A program made the position numbers and the translations under genes. This document shows positions 56,675 through 64,000 of a DNA stretch of 64,000 nt, piece after piece; positions within the stretch are counted from its first letter, which is position 1, and each line of letters opens with the position of its first letter. A model generated the notes under the pieces. That model ran no database searches. It was not told the DNA's origin and saw nothing but the letters and a program-made list of their open reading frames with translations. Source of the DNA: Trichaptum fuscoviolaceum (taxonomy: Eukaryota; Basidiomycota; Agaricomycetes; Hymenochaetales; Trichaptaceae); assembly GCA_910574455.1 (NCBI GenBank), contig CAJSYZ010000006.1, forward strand, positions 915,981-979,980, written 5' to 3'.

Positions 56675-58766
56675 GCATGTACTAAATGAATGGGTTTTAT
56701 TTCTTCTTTTTTTTTTGCTTCACCTGTTTAATCGGATAGCAGATATAATTTGTTTCTTGCTGTTAGTAAACGTTCTTAATAGTTTCTTGTAACATATCAA
56801 GTATTGCGTTGAAGATTTAAACTATGACAGTGAATCACTGTAGTGCAATAGTGACAACGGACCTGTATTGAAAAAGAGATCAGTAAGGTATCAACGTGCA
56901 CACCATCCCAACGACCGTTGAAGGTCAATCCTTGTCTAAGCCCTCGCAACTGCAGAGGGGTTGAGCAGCCACTCAAAATCATAGACATTCCAGCCTCGAC
57001 TGTTGTGTGTCAGTGGGTGGCTGAACAGGCTGGCATCGGCATTTGTCTGTATTCCACCGCTCTGGGCCCCCCGAGCACACCGTGTCTCGCCCAGTACAAA
57101 ACAACCAGCCCAAATTGTTTGTTTGTTCGCACCAAACCCACAGGGTATAAAGGAGTGCCACGCTGTTCGACGAAGCCCCACCTCCTCTTGACCTTCTACC
57201 TCCACCACCGTCGACTTCAGCAACCAGATGCAACATCCACTTTCGCCGAAGACGCCCTACGGGTAGTAGTCCCACCGATCCCCGACATCGTTGCGCTTGT
57301 ACTCTCCCGTAGGGCCTCCATTATTTCCTGGGTACTTCACGTCATGTCTATACGCCGCCATGGTAGCACTGGCAATGCCACCCTCTGTACGGTGGAACGC
57401 ATGACGGAAGACGGCCGTCGGTCCCCTGCTTCATTCAGGGCAACGTACCCGATCGACGGCCACCCCGTACTCCCAAGCCGCGTCTGCATGTCCGGCTTCG
57501 TGGAAGTGCAGTGTGCCGAACTTCCTGGGCGAAGCGGTCTCTGCGGCGGGGAAACATGCGTAGAATTAGGTAGAATTAGTGTTCTGGATGGTGGTGGACC
57601 GAGTCCAATTCTCGCTTCCGGGAGGTTTTTCGCGCCTAGCAAGATCCAAATGGGTCTAAACTTGGGTGCCGGTTATCCCCCCGAGGCTTCCGCGTTTCCC
57701 CCTCCCCATCCTGCCTTCGATGGCGAGAACTTATTTTTTCTTTTTTTTGTGCGGGGAAAAAAAACAAAACCCACCACCGCATTTTATTCGTGTGATCGTG
57801 AAGGTGAAAACCGACTAACGCATCCAAACTTGAGATGTAGCGTGCGACACAAAACGTAGTCTGCAGTTGTCTGATTTCTTGTGCAGTGCAAAGTCTGGAT
57901 CTCAGTGGCATGTAGAAGCCGTCCATCGCACGGATAGTCGATATGCAGCAGCAATAGCTGACAGATGCTGGCGTAGACTGAAAGTCGTTATTTGGATGTT
58001 AATTATTAGAGGTAACTCATTCACGAACCTTAAGTTTCATGCTACCTAGCGAGTTTCTGAACTCTCGTCACTGCGCAGATCTGCTCTACATAACTCTTTG
58101 AGATCGGTTGCAAGGACCACGAGCAAGTATCCCGCAGTTAAGCCGTTGTCCCAGCCGGACATAGTAGCACAGTACCAACGCGACCAAGCAAGAGTGGATG
58201 TGTGCGATGATAGTAACAGTAGCACAAGCATTGAACTAACGACAGGGTCACCTTCACTCCACTGGTCTCGCAAAGTCCCACTTTGTTTTGTTTAAGCAGT
58301 CTCGCGAGCACCCGTCGTCGGATCTTTCTCTCGCTGAGAACGCGGCGTGATGCACTGGATGTCGAACTCACCGACATAATGGCGCACACCGAGCAAAGGA
58401 CAGTAGCCCGAGAGTCGGTACTAGTAGTACCAACAACGCTGATCATATTCAAGTTTCGTGTCATGATGGGCTTAAAGTTCGTACGGATCCAGCGCCAAGC
58501 TCCTATGCTGGTGCAAGAGAAAGAAGCAAAGCAGATAAGAAATGGAAAAGAGTTGAAAGGAACAACCAAGTGTTCATGTAAACTTGAATAGATCCAATTT
58601 CTCACGCATTCAGTATTGAGCATTTGGACAAGCCATTCGAAAACTTGGACTCATACCTACTAGACTCGCACTAACTATCAACTGTAACGACTGGTTTACG
58701 AGTCTATCGACATACGCAGCATCTCTTCATGTGCGCTGGAGACTGACCACAAACTCTGCTTGCATC
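56675..58766. other. Region with no firmly supported gene
   Basis: About 2.1 kb. An open frame runs on the plus strand to 57859, with its first good ATG at 57344 (172 codons, MSIRRHGSTGNATLCTVERM) and a TATAAA near 57147; it matches nothing I know and its composition is odd. Between 58046 and 58623 frames overlap on both strands. A TACTAGTA word is at 58419. Confidence 0.4.
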
Positions 58767-59828
58767 ATGGCAGTAAATGCAAATGCGGAGTATGTGCCGC
58801 TCATGGCCATCGAGGACCGCGAAAATAACGACGTCGATACTGAAGGAAACATACGACATGATGGATACAAGCATGCAATGTCACAAAATCAGCGCGTAGG
58901 CTTTTTGAATATCTCTTCCATCACTACAGTCTCAGTCTACTCTGCACTTGCCATATCCTTGGTCGCATTCTTCCTATCCTCGCTATCGTTCTGGTCTTTT
59001 GGGCGCCCATCTGCTTCATCCTTGGAAATAGGTCCTCAAGCTCTGCGCCGACCGAGCCTCTACTTGGGCCTTGAGCGCGTACCGGAAATAAAAGTGCGGC
59101 TGGACGCCGAGGCTCTTTTGAGGCCAACGCCTGATCATAGCGGCTCAGGTGGTAATGGACACGGAGGGATGCATGAGAATGCGGGAACACCGGAAGTCGA
59201 TGGGATGGTGAAGCCCAGCACTTTTGTGAGGATTAGCAGACTGTACCCTGACATGAACTGGACAGACGAAAAGATTGTCTTGAGCGAATCAGTACGTGTT
59301 TCGCGCATGTCATTTTGGCGCTTGATACTTACTTCAAATATGTGTATTGCTCAGGACTTGATGATTCTCTACTTCCCTCTCCCTAACAATGTTATTTCCG
59401 ACCCAAGTCAATGCACACTACGAGCGTCTTTCCCTGCACAGTCCGCCCTCAACGGTAGGCTGTTGACGGTCGAAGGGCGCTCGCCTTCCATCACTTTATC
59501 CCAGGTGACATTACCAGAGACCTTTCACGGCTCAGCACTGGGGGAGCTCACCTGGAACAGGAGGCCGCAAACTCAGCTTGTCCTTGGGACGGTACCTGCT
59601 ACTTTTAGTTCAATGAATAACTCGTCAATGAGATGGCTATGCCCGAGGGATAGAGCTATTATTGAAATGCAGCTGAGGTGCGAGAATGATGATCTAGTGA
59701 GTGGTGAAGGATGCAGAGTTGAGTTTAGAGGTTCTGATGTCTCTGATACATTCGGTGAGCTTGATTTTTCTCTCTCCTGCTTTATTTATGTTAAACATAT
59801 CGCAGGAATCGCATTGTTCGTTGACTGA
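58767..59828 (+). CDS. Single-pass membrane protein with lumenal/extracellular beta-type domain
   Basis: Exons 58767-59291, 59355-59754 and 59806-59828 give 315 residues. A 50-residue cytosolic start (AEYVPLMAIEDRENNDVDTE) is followed by one membrane span (VYSALAISLVAFFLSSLSFW). The rest is predicted outside or lumenal: RPSLYLGLERVPEIKV, then a domain with CTLRASFPAQSALNGRLLTV and WLCPRDRAIIEMQLRCEN, whose Cys pairs suggest disulfides. The layout resembles a family of basidiomycete proteins related to But2-type ubiquitin-like-binding domains; this likeness is tentative. The last exon is 23 bases. The first intron is 63 bases and in frame, so retention would still read through. Confidence 0.7.
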   Translation: MAVNANAEYVPLMAIEDRENNDVDTEGNIRHDGYKHAMSQNQRVGFLNISSITTVSVYSALAISLVAFFLSSLSFWSFGRPSASSLEIGPQALRRPSLYLGLERVPEIKVRLDAEALLRPTPDHSGSGGNGHGGMHENAGTPEVDGMVKPSTFVRISRLYPDMNWTDEKIVLSESVRVSRMSFWRLILTSNMCIAQDLMILYFPLPNNVISDPSQCTLRASFPAQSALNGRLLTVEGRSPSITLSQVTLPETFHGSALGELTWNRRPQTQLVLGTVPATFSSMNNSSMRWLCPRDRAIIEMQLRCENDDLVSGEGCRVEFRGSDVSDTFGELDFSLSCFIYVKHIAGIALFVD

Positions 59829-60961
59829 GTAAGTTGATGACTTGTATACTATGTACACTATGAATCGAGATGTAGTTCACTGTAGAGTATGAATAATGAA
59901 TATCTTCTCTTGCACTTTACTTAAATGTGCCGATAAATAGTGTATGCACCTTCGCCGTTTATATCAAGGCCCGAGAATTCTGGGTGCCTCCTCCTGCAAG
60001 TGGGGTATACTGAGGCATTGGATTTAAAGGGGAGTTTCGATCCGTGAACTCCTTGCGCCAACGTGAGGTCCAAACTGCGGTACGTGTACGGGAATTCAGA
60101 GTTGCGAACTCCTCGAGAGCATGTTTCGGTTCCTGTGGTCCCCTTTTCGTTCACGATAAGCGTTCCCTGCGGTAGATGCGATGATAAATTGTTTTGAGGG
60201 AAAAGAAGGAGGGTAGTAGTGCGTGGAACTACTGAAGTAGAAATCAAACTATCGCTGTAGTCTACTGGATTGTAGTATGCATGTCCTCGAATTGCATGAT
60301 CTTGAGGGATGATTGTCACAGCCAGAATGGTTTGGATGTCAAGTTCCAGTTAGTACCTGTACGCAGAACCATGGTGGAACCCCCATTACATGTGTACGTA
60401 TGTTCTCCAGTTCGTTGAACAAGAGTGTAGGATGTACGGCTCCTATAGCCTTAAGATGGGAGATGCGTAGGGAGTGAACGCAACAGCTGAATGGTACGGC
60501 GGATCTGAAGATCAGTCTATAACGACACTGATGGCGGCCGTTGACCACAGATATAATGAGCGAGACGTTGTTGAAGAGAAACGCGAGGATGCAGACGAAG
60601 TCGAAAGATTTGGCCAACTTTTAAGATGAGATGGAGAGACATATCGTCAACCGATGGAAGCCAGAATTGAGGACAGCTCGGAACTTGTAGAGAGTGGACA
60701 GCGCTCTGCGAAAGCCAAGATCTTAAGCAAGGAATCTTGGGTAGAAAACACAGCCCGAGGTTGTGAAGATACCGTGACCGCTAGCCATGACGTCTGATGA
60801 GCATGCAAACTTTATATCACAGGCGCTTGGACCCAAATTTGTGGATGAAAGATCTTGGGATGAGCTGAGGCTGTGAGGCGAGATGGTGTAGACAATCTAG
60901 GTCATGATTGCTATGATGAAAACATAGGAATTGGAATGATCAAAGCCATAGGTACAACGCA
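59829..60961. other. Region with two unassigned minus-strand open frames
   Basis: Minus frames 60617-60339 (MAKSFDFVCILAFLFNNVSL, a hydrophobic start like a signal peptide) and 60319-59921 (YYNPVDYSDSLISTSVVPR) could be one gene split by a short intron, but I could not find splice sites in matching phase. No family recognised. Confidence 0.35.
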
Positions 60962-61710
60962 TTATCGAAATGCGTCAGGATGAAGCGAAATATCGGACGT
61001 GACAAAATCTGACGACCAATCAAACTCCAGAGGATCGATCGAAGGCGAATAGAATAAGATTGGTGTGCTTGCGCCAGAAATATCGGGTTTATGAGGCATG
61101 GTAGGCAAAACTCTGGATGGTGTGGTTGAAGCCTATGATAAAGATCAGCGCCATGAGAAATGCGACATAATTCAAGGAAAATGCTTACCCGCGGCGTCCA
61201 ATGAGCAGATGGTGGCGGATATGAAAACGAAGCTGATGGATCGAAGTTTGCTTGTCTTCTTCCAAAGGCAGGATGAGTCATCCGAGGATCGACGTAAGGG
61301 GTGTTCGTGTCCAAAGTCTCTGGAGGGGAACAAGTGATGGTCGCTCCTGAACCCTCGGGAAGCCCTTCGTTGTCGCGTCGCGTCTTCTCCAGTTCAGCTT
61401 GGATGAAGAATTGACTCCGATATTCAGGCGTAGCTTCCCGCCACATTCGTGCAACCTCGATAGAGACATCGTTCTGGTGGATCTTCGGAGGAAGTAGGCT
61501 GTTCTGCAGGACGAAGGATCTGAATAGGATGAAAGCGTTTGCGGGCCTTTTCCTTCGCACAGCTGATTTTGTGCGTGACGGAGTGGCAACAGAACAAGAT
61601 GGCTTCTGAGCGGTACGAGATTGTGAGAGAGAGGTAGAGGGGCGATGAGTCTGAGTCGGCGACGCATCAGGGTGGTAAGTCGACAAGCAAGTCTCTCGGA
61701 TGGCAGGCAT
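60962..61710 (-). CDS. HMG-box transcription factor
   Basis: Exons 61710-61189 and 61132-60962 (57-codon second exon, 56-base intron) give 230 residues. The HMG box of the SOX/MATA type is near residues 55-120: RRKRPANAFILFRSFVLQNS, then NDVSIEVARMWREATPEYRS and FFIQAELEKTRR. The N-terminal region is Ser/Thr/Pro-rich. The C-terminal part, SPSIDPLEFDWSSDFVTSDI, is acidic and may activate transcription. Start: the ATG at 61710 (MPAIRETCLSTYHPDA) is the first in frame. Such proteins bind the minor groove and bend DNA; some basidiomycete members control mating or development. No pheromone, receptor or homeodomain gene is seen nearby, so a mating-type role is not supported. Confidence 0.88.
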
Positions 61711-62056
61711 ATTTAGCAGGCAATTCAAGAAGGCTGATTACAGTGCTTCTGGGTGCCATTCTGCCTTGTGGTTTACGAGAATTTATACGCAGATTCATGT
61801 CGACGAGGAAGACCTGGAAAGGAGAACTACGCGTTATTATCACCTCGTGTTTTTCGCTGAATGAACCTAACCTTAAGAGGCAATTCCCTCTCCGAAGTCA
61901 CACTCCCTTTTCTAATTAGAAATTTGGTTATGTAAAAATGTATTGAACCAGATGTAGTGTAACTATTCCACGGGTTTAACTTTAGGGCTAGCGTTTCTTA
62001 ATTGACCCAATAATTTACTGCAAATCATTCCGTTTGCATACTCAAAGTCTTCTAAA
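61711..62056. promoter_or_regulatory. Divergent upstream region of the HMG-box gene and NOP53
   Basis: 346 bases between two divergent starts. No TATA box recognised and no gene. Confidence 0.4.
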
Positions 62057-63664
62057 ATGTCCATCACAGCGGCTTCAACAAAGAAAGCAAACATAGGCAC
62101 TCCAGCTCAGTATTCACAACCGAGTCGGAAGGGAAAGAAATCATGGCGAAAGAACGTCGACATTCGAGAAGTCGAGTCGGGGATGGAGGAAATCCGTGCG
62201 GAGGAGCGAGAAACTGGGTGCGTTGAACCTATGCCTCGTTATGCAATATATTCTAACACATTTTCTCTTGAAGGTCGTCACTACAGAAGAAGAAAGACAA
62301 TGAGCTCTTCCAGATAGATGCTTCCGGAGATGATAAAAGTAGGAGTGATCATCCAGTCTACTTATGCCTGCTCACACAGCTGTCTAGTTCGCAATTCATT
62401 GCCGAAGTTCAGTAGCGCGCAGCTATCATACAGCAAGATCCTAGCGCAGCGCTCTGCTGTTCCGGCTGTCTTTTCTCGTCCGGAGAAAAGAGGAGCTTCA
62501 GTGAGCTACGAGGATAAGACACGTCTTCTACGAATCGCTAAACGAAAACGTCGTGGACTGCTGAACTCCGTTGAAGACCCGACAGAACTTGGAAAAGGAA
62601 GTGCTCTTTTAGATCCGAGCCATGCGGTCAAGGAAAGTGGGAGCTATGATGTATGGGCATCGAGAGAGGAAGATGCCGACGTAGATGAAGAAAAGAAAGA
62701 CTTCCTGCTACCACTCGTGAGGAAACCGGCGGTGAAAGCGCCCCCTCTCCCCCACCCCCGAGTGGAAATCGAAGTTCCTGCTGTGTCAACTCCACACCAG
62801 GGCGCGTCGTACAATCCACCCGTGGAAGCCCACCAGGAACTGCTGAGGCTTGCGCATGAGAAGGCGGAGGCGGAGGAGAAGATGCTGGAGAGATATGCTT
62901 CGGTAAAGGAAAAGATGGAGGCGGCGAGGAGGGTACATGCGGAGGAGACGAAGCCAGGCGTTCCGACGGGAATGTCTGTTGATGATTTGGCTAAAATCGA
63001 GGAAGACGAGGAGGAGGGGGGGACTGCGGAGGGCGTGGCAGCGAAGAAAGCTCCGGCCCGCAAAACTGCAAAGCAACGTCGGAAAGCGAAAGAGCTTCAG
63101 CGAGAGGTGAGGTATCTCACTGCGTAAAGCACTATATTTTTAACTGACGGTATACAAAGAAACGTGCACTTGCAGAACGTGCGGCGCGAAAACGCATGCT
63201 GATGTCCTTCGGTGCAATTAAGAGTATCCGGAAATCGATAACTCGAAAAATGACAGAAAACGAAAAAGAGCGACTGCAGCGAAGAATAGCGTTGCAACAA
63301 AAGATGAAGCAATCAGGCTTAGCGGGCCGCAAGCTAGGGAAGCACGTTGTGCCGGAGGACCAACCAATTGTACAATTAGGAGAGGACCTGGCTGAGAGCC
63401 TTAGGGAACTGAAGGTTTGTTGTTGTTTGCTCTGGTCCGCATCGCACATTCTGACGGCAACGCATAGCCTGAGGGCAACCTCTTCAAAGATCGCTTCCTC
63501 AGTCTCCAACAACGAGCCTTGATAGAACCACGCGTTCCAGTTCTGTACGTATCTCAATTCCAGTATGCGTTGCACCTCATGCTGAAGATTCGTAATACAG
63601 GCCAAAAAGGCACAGGAAAAAAACAAAAGAGGTGGAGAAATTCGCCTGGAAACGTTTCGAATGA
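62057..63664 (+). CDS. NOP53: Ribosome biogenesis protein NOP53 (GLTSCR2/PICT-1 homologue)
   Basis: Six exons: 62057-62217, 62274-62338, 62388-63106, 63160-63414, 63468-63544 and 63601-63664; total 1,341 bases, 446 residues. N-terminal landmark SRKGKKSWRKNVDIREVESG, then NELFQIDASGDD. Middle: KTAKQRRKAKELQRE and ARKRMLMSFGAIKSIRKSI. The C-terminal landmark, PEGNLFKDRFLSLQQRALIE, is followed by the basic end KFAWKRFE. NOP53 acts in 60S subunit assembly in the nucleolus and recruits the exosome with Mtr4 to process 7S pre-rRNA. The exosome-arch (AIM-like) region would lie near residue 60, around LFQID. Complete by splice phase. Confidence 0.94.
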
Positions 63665-64000
63665 AGATCTTGAGGCTTCCCTTTCTACCTATCTTATGTT
63701 GTACTACATACTTACGTTTATCGAGGATAGACTTCTGATCAGACCGACACACTTTGATCGATCTTCATTGTTTCTGTATGTTTCTCTCCGTCAGTGCGTA
63801 TTCTGTTATTGCATATAGATATATCACTTTTCCTTTAGCTTCAGCGTCTTTTACAATATGGCGTACGATATCAGCTTCCACTGGACTAGTGCCATTTTCT
63901 ACTTCACGAAAGTGGAAAGCTGGAGAGCGGAGGCCAGGTGTCGCATACATTTAGTGATGAAGCGTTGTATGGAGTGCCATATTAATTGATTTCGGCAAAC
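63665..64000. other. Right edge; possible minus-strand exon
   Basis: A minus frame at 63950-63765 reads ATPGLRSPAFHFREVENGTS, then ADIVRHIVKDAEAKGKV. It looks coding and may be the 3' exon of a gene running in from the right, but I cannot name it. Confidence 0.3.

Noticed and set aside
60962..61710. Mating-type locus
   Set aside because: Only an HMG-box gene is present; no homeodomain pair, pheromone or receptor genes nearby.
1..64000. CRISPR arrays, operons or prokaryotic signals
   Set aside because: Spliceosomal introns throughout and no regular spacer-repeat array; the recurring 8-base words are irregularly spaced and follow a self-complementary rule instead.

Overview
The window is genomic DNA of a filamentous basidiomycete, most likely an Agaricomycete. 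Genes are split by many introns of about 50-80 bases with GT..AG ends. The gene content fits: an F1-ATPase gamma subunit, NOP53, a CaM-kinase, a P450, a Trp/trichodiene-type terpene synthase remnant, a heme-thiolate peroxidase, and two large Plavaka-type DNA transposons. I rebuilt most genes exon by exon; where exon lengths are given they sum to an open frame.

Layout. 1-12.3 kb is host sequence: a CaM-kinase (partial), ATP3, a large FHA protein with a Ki-67-like plan, a truncated terpene synthase, and an intact 13-exon P450. 13.65-30.6 kb is transposon copy A. 30.65-37.5 kb is host: a YIPF1/2-type Golgi protein, an amino-acid permease, a small membrane protein and purine nucleoside phosphorylase. 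37.88-55.07 kb is transposon copy B, same orientation. 55.6-64 kb is host: a heme-thiolate peroxidase, a single-pass membrane protein, an HMG-box factor and NOP53.

The two transposons are about 17 kb each. They share a near-identical left 9 kb (terminal repeat, leftward accessory gene, rightward Plavaka transposase) and a similar right end of about 200 bp. The roughly 7.5 kb between transposase and right end is unrelated at the DNA level: copy A holds two genes (leftward and rightward), copy B holds one leftward gene, a broken BCS1-type AAA gene and a DEDDy exonuclease. Three of these cargo proteins look like distant members of one unrecognised helical family. Copy A has an intact transposase and a broken accessory gene; copy B has a frameshifted transposase and a differently broken accessory gene.

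The most unusual signal is below gene level. Many places carry an 8-base word of the form NN-C-(reverse complement of NN)-G-NN, for example AACTTGAA, CACTGGCA, GACTCGGA, TACTAGTA, AGCCTGAG, GTCACGGT. Comparing copy A with copy B, and the two arms of an inverted repeat in copy A, shows five places where one copy has the plain dinucleotide NN and the other the full word. Each word therefore appears to arise as a precise 6-bp insertion that duplicates a 2-bp target and places an inverted third copy of it between C and G. I know of no described mechanism that makes this pattern.
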